A stretch of DNA of 64,000 bases from assembly GCF_902713425.1 (NCBI RefSeq), contig NW_026708843.1:514974-578973 (forward strand). The letters are read 5' to 3'. Shown here piece after piece: positions 10,055-21,240 of this stretch; positions within the stretch are counted from its first letter, which is position 1, and the number at the start of each line of letters is the position of its first letter. A model generated the notes under the pieces. The model worked only from the letters and a program-made list of their open reading frames with translations, made no database searches and was not told the DNA's origin. This DNA comes from Acipenser ruthenus (Eukaryota; Chordata; Actinopteri; Acipenseriformes; Acipenseridae). The position numbers and the translations under genes were made by a program.

Positions 10055-10146
10055 ATATATCCCTCTTCCCGCGGCCCCGCCCCCGTTCTGTGTGGCGGGA
10101 GACAGAGCCGTTCGGTCACCAAGGAGACGAGACCGGGGAGGTAAGC
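10055..10146 (+). promoter_or_regulatory. possible GC-rich promoter / first exon
   Basis: A local GC-rich island contains GGCCCCGCCCCC (Sp1-like), 'gtcaccaaggagac' (weakly X-box-like) and 'ggggag|gtaagcgg', a good donor motif at about 10140. It could be a noncoding first exon of a + strand transcript, but no coding exon downstream is tied to it. Confidence 0.25.
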
Positions 10147-10770
10147 GGGTCTTTATTGAGTTAAAAAGAAAGGGTTTTTATTTTTTATTTAAAAAAAAAA
10201 ACACACAACAGAGAGCTGTTATATCGCACTGCTGGGAAAAGAAGCCGTGTTTTATGTATTATGTGTCGCGTTTGTGTTTATTTACATATCCCACCCCCAT
10301 TCACAAAACGAGACTTAAACGAGCTTCGTCAAAAAATGCAATCCTTTATTTTCTCTCTCTCTCTCTCTCTCTGTGTGTTTCACTCAGAAATAAAACCCCA
10401 ATCCCCTCATAAATCTATTATTTCTTATTACTTTTTACTTTAGGTCGATATAATCGATAACAATGTGCGGATTATAAATACATTATACACGTATTTACAA
10501 AATCTAGAGAAATCTAATCAATATACCTTTTAACTGCTCTTAGTCGAATTCGCTCTTAAATTGAATTAATTACTGTGTTTGTGTGTTTTTTGCTGTTTTG
10601 AATTTTATCATTTTCTTATTTATTTTACTGGACTTTATAAACGACCTTACTGTAACGTGACATTGTGTAATGTAACATTGTGTAACGTGACGTTGTGTAA
10701 CGTGATATTGTGTAACGTGATATTGTTGTGCAATTTGGTACTTTGTATTGTATAACAACTGTAAATCTGC

Positions 10771-10805
<35 letters not shown>

Positions 10806-11250
10806 CACAGTAATCCAACCTGAACGTTTATCCACCATGATCAAGTTCTTACAATTTAAGTATTTATTTATTTATTTATTTTTGTCAACCAATGCATTTT
10901 GCTACTGTGTGAATGACCTGAAGCTCATGTAAGTGTGTATACAGCACTGCAGCAAGCAGGAAGAGGGTTTCTCTCTCTGTGTGTGTAAATGTCTGTTATG
11001 AAGAGTGTGTGTTTGTTGTAATGAATGAATGAAGTAACTGACGCTCCTGGGAGAGACTACCTGCTTGCTGTGTGTGATTAGCAGGTCGGGGCGTCAGGTA
11101 TATAAACAACCCATTTTATTCACCTCAGGGCTGCTGCAAAACCAAAAGCAACTGGGCTAAAGAAGATGAAAGTCACCGACGTGTGTGTGTGTGTGTGTGT
11201 GTCTGTCTGTCAGAGTGTGTGTTTCTGTCTGGTGTGTGTGTGTGTGTGTG
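10147..11250. other. gene-free spacer with simple repeats
   Basis: No gene is recognised. A short 16-18-bp tandem array ('gtaacgtgacattgtgtaa', about 5 copies) lies near 10650-10730, (AAT)n at 10771-10803 and (TG)n tracts from 11180 to 11250. Confidence 0.5.
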
Positions 11251-11482
11251 TAGTGTGGAGTAGTGGTTAGGGCTCTGGACTCTTGACCGGAGGGTCGTGG
11301 GTTCAATCCCAGGTGGGAGACACTGCTGCTGTACCCTTGAGCAAGGTACTTTACCTAGATTGCTCCAGTAAAAACCCAACTGTATAAATGGGGAACTGTA
11401 TGAATAAAAAAAAATAATGTGATATCTGTATAATGTGATCTTTTATAACAATTGTAAGCTGCCCTGGGTGTCTGCTAATATA
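11251..11482 (+). repeat. SINE-A, near full length
   Basis: Complete tRNA-like head 'gtgtggagtagtggttaggg' with 'ggactcttgaccggagggtc', then the standard body. The tail is shortened to 'gccctgggtgtctgctaa' followed by (TA)n. Confidence 0.92.
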
Positions 11483-11639
11483 TATATATATATTATATAG
11501 ATGCTGACATAATAAGTTGGATATCTAAATTTAACTACTCTTAGTTGTAATCTCTCTAAAACATAATGATTTACAGTCATTTTTATTTTCTTTTTTTATT
11601 TTCTTTATCAGACTTTATCACTCTTCCTTAAATGCGCTT

Positions 11640-11955
11640 TACTTGCTCTTATCTGCCCCTATTTTACTGCATTTAATCCTGTACTTCAGAATACTGTAAT
11701 CTGTCAAATGTTATTTAATCTGCAGTATTTTATATTCAATTATATCCTGCTGTAACTATCACTGACACTGTTATCTGCTCCGTTATTCAATCGTATTTTG
11801 TCATATACTTGTACTTGCTAGAACCAAAGACATTGTATTTTATCTTGCTCTTAATTGTATTAATACTTGTACTGTGATTCTTGAAATGAATTTTTTTGTT
11901 TTCGACTGTAAGTCGCCCTGGATAAGGGCGTCAATAAGAAATAAATAATAATAAT
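11640..11955 (+). repeat. L2-like LINE 3' end fragment
   Basis: Matches 562-845 ('cctgtacttcagaatactg') and ends 'cgccctggataagggcgtc' plus AAATAAATAAT. A second, shorter copy of such a tail follows at 11960-12085. Confidence 0.6.
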
Positions 11956-12075
11956 TCTCTCTCATTTGAATTTGCTGTTACTGATTTCATTGTATTCTGT
12001 AACTGCTATTATCTGTAATGCGATACTTTGCAATGTGATATTTTTTAATAACTGGATAAGGGCGTCTGCTAAGAA

Positions 12076-12078
<3 letters not shown>

Positions 12079-12117
<39 letters not shown>

Positions 12118-12136
12118 TATTATTATTATTATTATT
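12079..12136. repeat. (AAT)n/(ATT)n inverted microsatellite
   Basis: A run of AAT units passes directly into ATT units. The tract is self-complementary around 12117 and could form a hairpin. Confidence 0.9.
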
Positions 12137-12589
12137 GCTGGTAGTGTCACGTGAGCTGTTCAGTGTGTTTAGGTGTACATAAATCCTGTTGGCCTTGTCA
12201 GAAATAATCACACACTATACAAATTGAACACGCAGCCTGTGCAGCAGCAGGGTACGCGTTGTCCAGACCCAGTTAAATTGCACAAGCTCTTACAGTTTCA
12301 TCAGCTGTTTTGTTCCTTTTCCGTTATGCAACTCTCGCTCAAAAGAAGTGAGAAATCATTCAAACTCTGCCTCTAAGCATTGCGCAGTTTGCCTGTGTTT
12401 TTAATGTAGGGCTTTTCGAACCGCTGGTTAACCTGGCAGCTGGTCGTGGGATCTGTAGTTCCGCACGCACGCAGTGTATAACCGCCTTTTGCATGGTTTT
12501 TGTTCTGTTGTGTGAAAAGGAAGGAGAGCTTTGTTCAATGTTAATACAAAAGTTATAGAATTAGCCTATATGAGGTAGCGTTTTCACAC
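12137..12589. other. gene-free spacer left of the ZNF cluster
   Basis: No gene, RNA or recognisable repeat is seen. Confidence 0.45.
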
Positions 12590-12655
12590 GAGTCAGTGGC
12601 TGAGGTGGGATTTAAACCGGGGACCTCCTGGTTACAAGCCCTTTTCTTTAACCAC
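12590..12655 (-). repeat. SINE-B head fragment at ZNF cluster edge
   Basis: The reverse complement carries the tRNA-like head ('ggttaaagaaaagggcttgt'). It stops abruptly where the first ZNF repeat unit begins, so a breakpoint of the duplicated block lies at or near 12655. Confidence 0.75.
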
Positions 12656-13499
12656 TTTCAATAAAAGTCATTTTTAATAAAAACAAAAATTCATACTATT
12701 TATCCTACATTATTAATAGACATTTGTAGTATTCTCTTTTCATGCAGTACTGCCATAAGAACAAGACAAGCGAACATTCATTATCATTAGCATGTGTAAC
12801 CATAGATTTATTTTCTATAAATGACTTGCATTTTTTAAAATAATGCATTTAAATGTTTCTCTTTCATTCCTAATACTAATTCCTAATCCACTCAAATTAA
12901 GTTTTCTCCAAGTCCTTCATCAGCATGTTACCAAAACGGGTCAATTGTTTTCAAAAGAAAAACAAACTCATTCGCAAACTAGCTTTTAGAATGTGGTAAT
13001 GGAGACTAAAATATACAAACATACATATTTGTATTTTAAAATGGGGGGCGGGGGGGGGGGGGTGTAAGCCACCAACATGTTAATTATTATTATTATTATT
13101 ATTTATTTCTTAGTAGACGCCCCTTATCCAGGGTGACTTACAGTTGTAATGTACCCTCATTGAACAGTTCACTGCCCTAGAAATCAATAAGGTTTAATTA
13201 ATGCTGATTCTGTATTTTGCTCCTTTTATTTGACTTTCTGGTATCTTTTTTCCAGTTTTATTGTTTTGCTGCAAAGTAACCCTTAATAGCTTTATTAACG
13301 CTGGTCAGATTGGGCCAACACTGGGAGTGGCTGCTAACGGCTCTCACCTGAAGAGAAGAAAGGACACATTCAGTGCAGCTCTCCCAGCACAGAAAAGCAC
13401 TAACGACTCCCTCTGGAAGAGAACAAAGAGAGGCTAACAACCTGCAGCTGACACCTGGGGAGGGGGCTGACGTGTTGGGGGCGTGTTCTCGTGCCTGGA

Positions 13500-13668
13500 A
13501 CTGCGAGAGAGGGGTTTAAATGTGCAGTGCAGACTAGTCTAGTCACACAGATTACCTGTCGCTGTTAGCTTGAGGTGCCTGTTTACCCTGGAGAGAAGAA
13601 TCGAGACGGTCCGAGCGAGTGACTAAAGGACTAGAGACGTGCTGCAGATCCCACTGACAATACCTCAA
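13500..13668 (+). promoter_or_regulatory. promoter region and noncoding leader exon of ZNF copy 1
   Basis: 'gaggggtttaaatgtgcag' gives a TATA-like TTTAAA. About 30-40 bp later a likely leader exon runs to the donor CTCAA|GTAAGT at 13669. The same block is present in unit 2 (about 16750-16914) and absent from unit 3. The start site is inferred, not seen. Confidence 0.5.
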
Positions 13669-14237
13669 GTAAGTTTCTCTTTCTTATAGTCATGTTTTAA
13701 ATCAGCTTGAAACTTCCCTTCTATTGTCTAATTGTAACTGATTGTCTCTAAATAGTCCACGTGTTACTTGGCAGGATTGTAATTGTGTGAAATGCTTTGT
13801 TTATTATTGTGAATGTGAGTTTTTTATTTTATTAGTAACTGTAAATATGACGGTGATGTTGTAAGATCTTAGTTTGTAACACAAGCACGTAAGATTCGAG
13901 GCATGTAACGTTTGTCAATTAACAGTTTTATTTCTGAAGCAGCTCCAGGTGTTGGTTTTAGGGCTCTCTTAACAGAACAATTCTACAGATTTTTAAAGTT
14001 AGGGTAATTACATTTATTCGTGATACTGAACTGTCAGAAGCAACACTGACAGAGTTCATTAAAAAGTTACGAAGTATTTATCCGCAACATTCGTATTTTT
14101 TTGTTGTTTTGCAGATAGTAATAAAAGATGGAAATGCTTTCTTGAGAGTGATGATGACCTAGAGAACAGATAGCAATACTTAATTCTATTTTCTCTTTTC
14201 AGGACTGTCTTATCTTGGTGAAAGTGAAGGAAGAAAG

Positions 14238-15392
14238 ATGGAGTCTGTTTACATTAAACAGGAGGAGGTTTTGGAATTGGTACCTATCTGCATTAAACAG
14301 GAGATGCCTGAACTGGAGCCTGTCCACATTAAAGAAGAGACTGAACTGGAGGCTGTCCACATGAAAGAAGAAGAGACTGAACTGGAGCCTGTCCACATGA
14401 AAGAAGAAGAGACTGAACTGGAGCCTGTCCATATTAAACAAGAAGAGACTGAACTGGAGCCTGTCCACATTAAACAAGAGACTGAACTGGAGCCTGTCCA
14501 CATTGAAGAAGAAGAGACTGATCTGGAGCCTGTCCACATTAAAGAGAAGTCTAAGGACAATGTGCTGTTTAAGGATTCAAAAAACACATTCCGGACAAAG
14601 GTATCACATCAATGTACTGACTGTGGGAAGAGCTTCAGTCAGTCAGGACCCCTAAAAGCACACCAGCGAATTCACACTGGAGAGAAGCCGTATCACTGTG
14701 CTGACTGTGGGAAGAGCTTCAGTCAGTTAGGAAACCTAAAATCACACCAGAGAATTCACACTGGAGAGAAGCGGTATCACTGTGCTGACTGTGGGAAGAG
14801 CTTCAGTATTGCAGGAAACCTAAAATTGCACCAGAGAATTCACACTGGAGAGAAGCCGTATCACTGTTCTGACTGTGGGAAGAGCTTCAGTCATTTACAC
14901 AGCCTAAAAATGCATAAGCAAAATCACACTGGAGAGAAGCCGTATCTCTGTTCTGACTGTGGGAAGAGCTTCAGTCAGTCAGGACCCCTAAAAGCACACC
15001 AGCGAATTCACACTGGAGAGAAGCCGTATCACTGTGCTGACTGTGGGAAGAGCTTCAGACAGTTAGGAAACCTTAAAACACACCAGAGAATTCACATTGG
15101 AGAGAAGCGGTATCACTGTGCTGACTGTGGGAAGAGCTTCAGTATTGCAGGAAACCTAAAATCACACCAGAGAATTCACACTGGAGAGAAGCCGTATCAC
15201 TGTTCTGACTGTGGGAAGAGCTTCAGTCAGTTAGGAAACCTAAAATCACACCAGAGAATTCACACTGGAGAGAAGCCGTATCACTGTTCTGACTGTGGGA
15301 AGAGCTTCAGTCATTTACTAAGCCTAAAACTGCATAAGCAGAATCACACTGGAGAGAAGCCATATCACTGTTCTGACTGGGAATTGCTTTAG
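14238..15392 (+). CDS. C2H2 zinc-finger protein, cluster copy 1 (frameshifted end)
   Basis: 384 aa in an exon that starts after the acceptor at 14201-14202; the first ATG of the exon is used. Residues 1 to about 115 are acidic finger-associated repeats, mostly of the form ELEPVHIK(Q/E)EET, several with a SUMO consensus (I-K-x-E). Nine canonical C2H2 fingers joined by TGEKPYHC linkers follow. The tenth finger breaks at CSD|WELL because two bases are missing near 15378 relative to unit 2, which loses that finger and the [11 protein letters not shown] terminus. No KRAB, SCAN or BTB domain is seen in this exon. Expected role: nuclear sequence-specific DNA binding and transcriptional control. The family resembles fish and amphibian ZNFs with acidic repeats. 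A poly(A) signal AATAAA lies at 15895-15900. Confidence 0.85.
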   Translation: MESVYIKQEEVLELVPICIKQEMPELEPVHIKEETELEAVHMKEEETELEPVHMKEEETELEPVHIKQEETELEPVHIKQETELEPVHIEEEETDLEPVHIKEKSKDNVLFKDSKNTFRTKVSHQCTDCGKSFSQSGPLKAHQRIHTGEKPYHCADCGKSFSQLGNLKSHQRIHTGEKRYHCADCGKSFSIAGNLKLHQRIHTGEKPYHCSDCGKSFSHLHSLKMHKQNHTGEKPYLCSDCGKSFSQSGPLKAHQRIHTGEKPYHCADCGKSFRQLGNLKTHQRIHIGEKRYHCADCGKSFSIAGNLKSHQRIHTGEKPYHCSDCGKSFSQLGNLKSHQRIHTGEKPYHCSDCGKSFSHLLSLKLHKQNHTGEKPYHCSDWELL

Positions 15393-16749
15393 TCAGCCAG
15401 TAAGCCTAAAAATACACCAGATAACTCACACTAGAGAGAAGCCGTATCACTGTTCTGATTGTGACAAGAGATTTCTTTACAAGAGTCAAGTAAAAAAGCA
15501 TAAATGCCATTTTTGAAAATGCAAATGAAACTGATAGAAATCAACATTCCAGGCAGTGTTACAATGGTCCTTGTTTTCGGTTCTTCCAGTCCAGGTCTTT
15601 GTTTCAACCAGATTGGAAATGAATGAATCAACCTTCTGATAAATCATTCAGGACCTCATTGGAAGTGAGGGCCACTGCTCTATAGGAATCAACACTGAGT
15701 GTGATGCTCCTGTGACCGTTCTGTAAAGTAAACCTGTTTATGCGCCAACCTAAGAGGATGTCATCTTGCTTTAGTATAAATGAGAGGAGGAGTGTGGGCC
15801 AAAGCAGCTGACAGATGTGTGCTTGTATTTACATGCTTGAATTTCTTTTGTACAGCCATGTTCATTTTTTAATGCCAAATGCAGTGTGATGAATAATAAA
15901 CTGTAATCATTCTCTTCTTTCAATAAAAGTCATTTTTAATAAAAACAAAAATCCATACTATTTATCCTACATTATTAATAGACATTTGTAGTATTCTCTT
16001 TTCATGCAGTACTGCCGTAAGAACAAGACAAGCGAACATTCATTATCATTAGCACGTGTAACCATAGATTTATTTTCTATAAATGACTTGCATTTTTTAA
16101 AATAATGTATTTAAATGTTTCTCTTTCATTCCTAATACTAATTCCTAATCCACTCAAATTAAGTTATCTCCAAGTCCTTCATCAGCATGTTACCAAAACG
16201 GGTCAATTGTTTTCAAAAGAAAAACAAATTCATTCACAAACTAGCTTTTAGAATGTGGTAATGGAGACTAAAATATACATATTTGTATTTTAAAATGGGG
16301 GGGGGGGGGGGTGTAAGCCACCAACATGTTAATTATTATTATTATTATTTATATCTTAGCAGATGCCCCTTATCCAGGGTGACTTACAGTTGTAATGTAC
16401 CCTCATTGAACAGTTTACTTCCCTAGAACTAAATAAGGTTTAATTAATGCTGATTCTGTATTTTGCTCCTTTTATTTGAGTTTCTGGTATCTTTTTTCCA
16501 GTTTTATTGTTTTGCTACAAACTAACCCTTGATAGCTTTGTTAACGCTAGTCAGATTGGGCCAGCACTGGGAGTGGCTGCTAACGGCTCTCACCTGAAGA
16601 GAAGAAAGGACATATTCAGTGCAGCTCTCCCAGCACAGAAAAGCACTAACGACTCCCTCTGGAAGAGAACAAAGAGAGGCTAACAACATGCAGCTGACAC
16701 CTGGGGAGGGGGCTGACGTGTTGGGGGCGTGTTCTCGTGCCTGCAACTG

Positions 16750-16914
16750 TGAGAGAGGGGTTTAAATGTGCAGTGCAGACTAGTCTAGTCACACAGATTA
16801 CCTGTCGCTGTTAGCTTGAGGTGTCTGTTTACCCTGGAGAGAAGAATCGAGACGGTCCGAGTGAGTGACTAAAGGACTAGAGACGTGCTGCAGATCCCGC
16901 TGACAATACCTCAA
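16750..16914 (+). promoter_or_regulatory. promoter region and noncoding leader exon of ZNF copy 2
   Basis: Counterpart of the unit 1 leader: TTTAAA, then an exon ending CTCAA|GTAAGT at 16915. It is intact by eye. Confidence 0.5.
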
Positions 16915-17481
16915 GTAAGTTTCTCTTTCTTAGTCATGTTTTAAATCATCTTGAAACTTCCCTTCTATTGTCTAATTGTAACTGATTGTCTCTAAATAGT
17001 CCATGTGTTACTTGGCAGGATTGTAATTGTGTGAAATGCTTTGTTTATTATTGTGAATGTGAGTTTTTATTTTACTAGTAACCGTAAATATGATGGTGAT
17101 GTTGTAAGATCTTAGTTTGTAACACAAGCACGTAAGATTTGAGGCATGTAACGTTTGTCAATTAACAGTTTTATTTCTGATGCACCTCCAGATGTTGGTT
17201 TTAGGGCTCTCTTAACAGAACAATTCTACAGATTTTTAAAGTTAGGGTAATTACATTTATTTATGCTACTGAACTGTCGGAAGCAACACTGACAGAGTTC
17301 ATTAAAAAGTTACAAAGTATTTATCCGCAACATTCGTCTTTTTTTTGTTGTTTTGCAGATAGTAATAAAAGATGGAAATGCTTTCTTGAGAGTGATGATG
17401 ACCTAGAGAACAGATAGCATTACTTAATTCTATTTTCTGTTTTCAGGACTGCCTTATCTTGGTGAAAGTGAAGGAAGAAAG

Positions 17482-18438
17482 ATGGAGTCTGTTTACATTA
17501 AACAGGAGGAGGTTTTGGAATTGGTACCTATCTGCATTAAACAGGAGATGCCTGAACTGGAGCCTGTCCACATTAAACAAGAAGAGACTGAACTGGAGCC
17601 TGTCCACATAAAAGAGACTGAACTGGAGCCTGTCCACATTAAAGACAATGTGCTGTTTAAGGATTCAAAAAACACATTCCGGCCAAAGATATCACATCAA
17701 TGTACTGACTGTGGGAAGAGCTTCAGTCAGTTAGGAAACCTAAAATCACACCAGAGAATTCACACTGGAGAGAAGCCGTATCACTGTGCTGACTGTGGGA
17801 AGAGCTTCAGTCAGTTAGGAAACCTAAAATCACACCAGAGAATTCACACTGGAGAGAAGCGGTATCACTGTGCTGACTGTGGGAAGAGCTTCAGTCAGTT
17901 AGGACACCTACAATCACACCAGAGAATTCACACTGGAGAGAAGCCGTATCACTGTTCTGACTGTGGGAAGAGCTTCAGTCATTTACTAAGCCTAAAACTG
18001 CATAAGCAGAATCACACTGGAGAGAAGCCATATCACTGTTCTGACTGTGGGAATTGCTTTAGTCAGCCAGTAAGCCTAAAAATACACCAGATAACTCACA
18101 CTGGAGAGAAGCCATATCACTGTTCTGATTGTGGGAAGAGCTTTAGTCGGTCAGGAAGCCTAAAAATACACCAGCGAATTCACACTGGAGAGAAGCCATA
18201 TCACTGTTCTGACTGTGGGAATTGCTTTAGTCAGCCAGAAAGCCTAAAAATACACCAGCGAATTCACACTGGAGAGAAGCCGTATCACTGTTCTGATTGT
18301 GGGAAGAGCTTTAGTCAGTCGGGAAGCCTAAAAATACACCAGCGAATTCACACTGGAGAGAAGCCATATCACTGTACTGATTGTGACAAGAGATTTGTTT
18401 ACAAGAGTCAAGTAAAAAAGCATAAATGCCATTTTTGA
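17482..18438 (+). CDS. C2H2 zinc-finger protein, cluster copy 2 (intact)
   Basis: 318 aa. The exon begins after the acceptor at 17445-17446. The acidic N-terminal repeat region is the shortest of the three (about 65 residues), with [10 protein letters not shown] and three I-K-Q-E motifs. Eight canonical C2H2 fingers follow, including two CGNCFSQP variants not found whole in the other copies. A ninth, degenerate finger ends [11 protein letters not shown], where the two last His are only two residues apart. Linkers are TGEKPYHC. A poly(A) signal AATAAA lies at 18817-18822. This is the best preserved member: leader exon, splice sites and reading frame are all intact. Confidence 0.9.
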   Translation: MESVYIKQEEVLELVPICIKQEMPELEPVHIKQEETELEPVHIKETELEPVHIKDNVLFKDSKNTFRPKISHQCTDCGKSFSQLGNLKSHQRIHTGEKPYHCADCGKSFSQLGNLKSHQRIHTGEKRYHCADCGKSFSQLGHLQSHQRIHTGEKPYHCSDCGKSFSHLLSLKLHKQNHTGEKPYHCSDCGNCFSQPVSLKIHQITHTGEKPYHCSDCGKSFSRSGSLKIHQRIHTGEKPYHCSDCGNCFSQPESLKIHQRIHTGEKPYHCSDCGKSFSQSGSLKIHQRIHTGEKPYHCTDCDKRFVYKSQVKKHKCHF

Positions 18439-18838
18439 AAATGCAAATGAAACTGATGGAAATCAACATTCCAGGCAGTGTTACAATGGTCCTTGTTTTC
18501 GGTTCTTCCATTCCAGGTCTTTGTTTCAACCAGATTGGAAATGAATGAATCAACCTTCTGATAAATCATTCAGGACCTCATTGGAAGTGAGGGCCACTGC
18601 TCTATAGGAATCAACACTGAGTGTGATGCTCCTGTGACCGTTCTGTAAAGTAAACCTGTTTATGTGCCAACCTAAGAGGATGTCATCATGCTTTAGTATA
18701 AATGAGAGGAGGAGTGTGGGCCAAAGCAGCTGACAGATGTGTGCTTGTATTTACATGCTTGAATTTCTTTTGTACAGCCATGTTCATTTTTTAATGCCAA
18801 ATGCAGTGTGATGAATAATAAACTGTAATCATTCTCTT

Positions 18839-21010
18839 CTTTCAATAAAAGTCATTTTTAATAAAAACAAAAATTCATACTATTTATCCTACATTATTAA
18901 TAGACATTTGTAGTATTCTCTTTTCATGCAGTACTGCCGTAAGAACAAGACAAGCGAACATTCATTATCATTAGCATGTGTAACCATAGATTTATTTTCT
19001 ATAAATGACTTGCATTTTTTAAAATAATGTATTTAAATGTTTCTCTTTCATTCCTAATACTAATTCCTAATCCACTCAAATTAAGTTTTCTCCAAGTCCT
19101 TCATCAGCATGTTACCAAAACGGGTCAATTGTTTTCAAAAGAAAAACAAACTCATTCGCAAACTAGCTTTTAGAATGTGGTAATGGAGACTAAAATATAC
19201 ATATTTGTATTTTAAAATGGGGGGGGGGGGGGGGGGGGGGGTGTAAGCCACCAACATGTTAATTATTATTATTATTATGTATTTCTTAGCAGACGCCCCT
19301 TATCCAGGGCGACTTACAGTTGTAATGTGCCCTCATTGAACAGTTCACTGCCCTAGAAATCAATATTAGTTTTTATTAGTAACTGTAAATATGATGGTGA
19401 TGTAAGATCTTAGTTTGTAACACAAGCACGTAAGATTCGAGGCATGTAACGTTTGTTAATTAACAGTTTTATTTCTGAAGCAGCTCCAGGTGTTGGTTTT
19501 AGGGCTCTCTTAACAGAACAATTCTACAGATTTTTAAAGTTAGGGTAATTACATTTATTTATGCTACTGAACTGTCAGAAGCAACACTGACAGAGTTCAT
19601 TAAAAAGTTAGAGTATTTATTTATAGTATTTATCCGCAACATTCGTCTTTTTTTTGTTGTTTTGCAGATAGTAATAAAAGATGGAAATGCTTTCTTGAGA
19701 GTGATGATGACCTAGAGAACAGATAGCAATACTTAATACTATTTTCTGTTTTCAGGACTGCCTTATCTTGGTGAAAGTGAAGGAAGAAAGATGGAGTCTG
19801 TTTACATTAAACAGGAGGAGGTTTTGGAATTGGTACCTATCTGCATTAAACAGGAGATGCCTGAACTGGAGCCTGTCCACATTAAACAAGAAGAGACTGA
19901 TCTGGAGCCTGTCCACATTAAACAAGAAGAGACTGATCTGGAGCCTGAACACATTAAAGAAAATTCTAAGGACAATGTGCTGTTTAAGGATTCAAAAAAC
20001 ACATTCCGGACAAAGGTATCACATCAATGTATTGACTGTGGGAAGAGCTTCAGTCAGTTAGGAAACCTAAAATCACACCAGCGAATTCACACTGGAGAGA
20101 AGCCGTATCACTGTGCTGACTGTGGGAAGAGCTTCAGTATTGCAGGAAACCTAAAAAAACACCAGAGAATTCACACTGGAGAGAAGCGGTATCACTGTGC
20201 TGACTGTGGGAAGAGCTTCAGTCAGTCAGGACCCCTAAAAGCACACCAGAGAATTCACACTGGAGAGAAGCCGTATCACTGTGCTGACTGTGGGAAGAGC
20301 TTCAGTATTGCAGGAAGCCTAAAATCACACCAGAGAATTCACACTGGAGAGAAGCCGTATCACTGTGCTGACTGTGGGAAGAGCTTCAGTCAGTTAGGAA
20401 ACCTAAAATCACACCAGAGAATTCACACTGGAGAGAAGCCGTATCACTGTTCTGACTGTGGGAAGAGCTTCAGTCATTTACTAAGCCTAAAACTGCATAA
20501 GCAGAATCACACTGGAGAGAAGCCATATCACTGTTCTGATTGTGACAAGAGATTTCTTTACAAGAGTCAAGTAAAAAAGCATAAATGCCATTTTTGAAAA
20601 TGCAAATGAAACTGATAGAAATCAACATTCCAGGCAGTGTTACAATGGTCCTTGTTTTCGGTTCTTCCATTCCAGGTCTTTGTTTCAACCAGATTGGAAA
20701 TGAATGAATCAACCTTCTGATAAACCATTCAGGACCTCATTGGAAGTGAGGGCCACTACTCTATAGGAATCAACACTGAGTGTGATGCTCCTGTGACCGT
20801 TCTGTAAAGTAAACCTGTTCATGCGCCAACCTAAGAGGATGTCATCATGCTTTAGTATAAATGAGAGGAGGAGTGTGGGCCAAAGCAGCTGTCAGATGTG
20901 TGCTTGTATTTACATCCTTGAATTTCTTTTGTACAGCCATGTTCATTTTTTTTAATGCCAAATGCAGTGTGATGAATAACGGTAAACTATGTAGTCTTTC
21001 AATAAAAGTC
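18839..21010 (+). repeat. ZNF cluster, tandem unit 3 (about 2.2 kb, 5' deleted)
   Basis: Starts like units 1 and 2, but at about 19365 it jumps from the 'ccctagaaatcaata' block straight to 'ttattagtaactgtaaatat'. This omits the stretch equal to about 13190-13825 of unit 1. It carries a longer poly-G tract at about 19219-19241. Confidence 0.88.
19791..20597 (+). CDS. C2H2 zinc-finger protein, cluster copy 3 (promoterless unit)
   Basis: 268 aa in an exon that starts after the acceptor at 19754-19755. The N-terminal acidic repeats include two [12 protein letters not shown]-like units and four I-K-Q-E motifs. Six canonical fingers plus the degenerate terminal [11 protein letters not shown] finger make seven. 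The reading frame is open, but the unit lacks the promoter and leader exon found in copies 1 and 2, and the proximal AATAAA is changed to AATAAC, leaving only the distal signal near 21000. It may be silent, or it may be reached by splicing from an upstream leader exon. Confidence 0.82.
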   Translation: MESVYIKQEEVLELVPICIKQEMPELEPVHIKQEETDLEPVHIKQEETDLEPEHIKENSKDNVLFKDSKNTFRTKVSHQCIDCGKSFSQLGNLKSHQRIHTGEKPYHCADCGKSFSIAGNLKKHQRIHTGEKRYHCADCGKSFSQSGPLKAHQRIHTGEKPYHCADCGKSFSIAGSLKSHQRIHTGEKPYHCADCGKSFSQLGNLKSHQRIHTGEKPYHCSDCGKSFSHLLSLKLHKQNHTGEKPYHCSDCDKRFLYKSQVKKHKCHF

Positions 21011-21044
21011 GTTTTTTAATAAAAACAAATTCTTCCAACTTGTT

Positions 21045-21240
21045 ATTTTTTTTACTATTTATCCTAGATTATTAAGACATCTTTGTATTTTCTTTAGTAG
21101 TAGTATCACAAGAACAAGATAAGCTAACAGTCATTATCATTAACGTGTGTGACCTTAGATTTTTTTTCTATAAATGACATGTGTTTTAAAAATAATAATT
21201 TATTTAATGTTTCTTTTTCATTCTGAACTCTCTAAACTCA
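21045..21240 (+). repeat. remnant of a fourth, older ZNF unit
   Basis: 'tactatttatcctagattat' and 'cagtcattatcattaacgtg' follow the same order as the starts of units 1-3 but with many changes and small gaps. No ZNF exon follows. Confidence 0.6.

Larger units (their letters stand above)
12656..15917 (+). repeat. ZNF cluster, tandem unit 1 (about 3.26 kb)
   Basis: This is the first of three tandem units that begin 'ttcaataaaagtcattttta'. It contains an L2/SINE tail fragment (about 13100-13165), leader exon, intron, coding exon and 3' UTR. Units 2 and 3 match it at high identity by eye over kilobases. Confidence 0.9.
15918..18838 (+). repeat. ZNF cluster, tandem unit 2 (about 2.92 kb)
   Basis: Same order as unit 1, starting 'ttcaataaaagtcattttta', with its own L2/SINE tail fragment (about 16345-16400), leader exon, coding exon and 3' UTR. 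Length differences come mainly from the acidic repeats, the finger number and the poly-G tract. Confidence 0.9.

Noticed and set aside
14199-14587. Antisense ORFs opposite the ZNF acidic repeats
   Set aside because: They mirror the repeated coding units and have no independent support.
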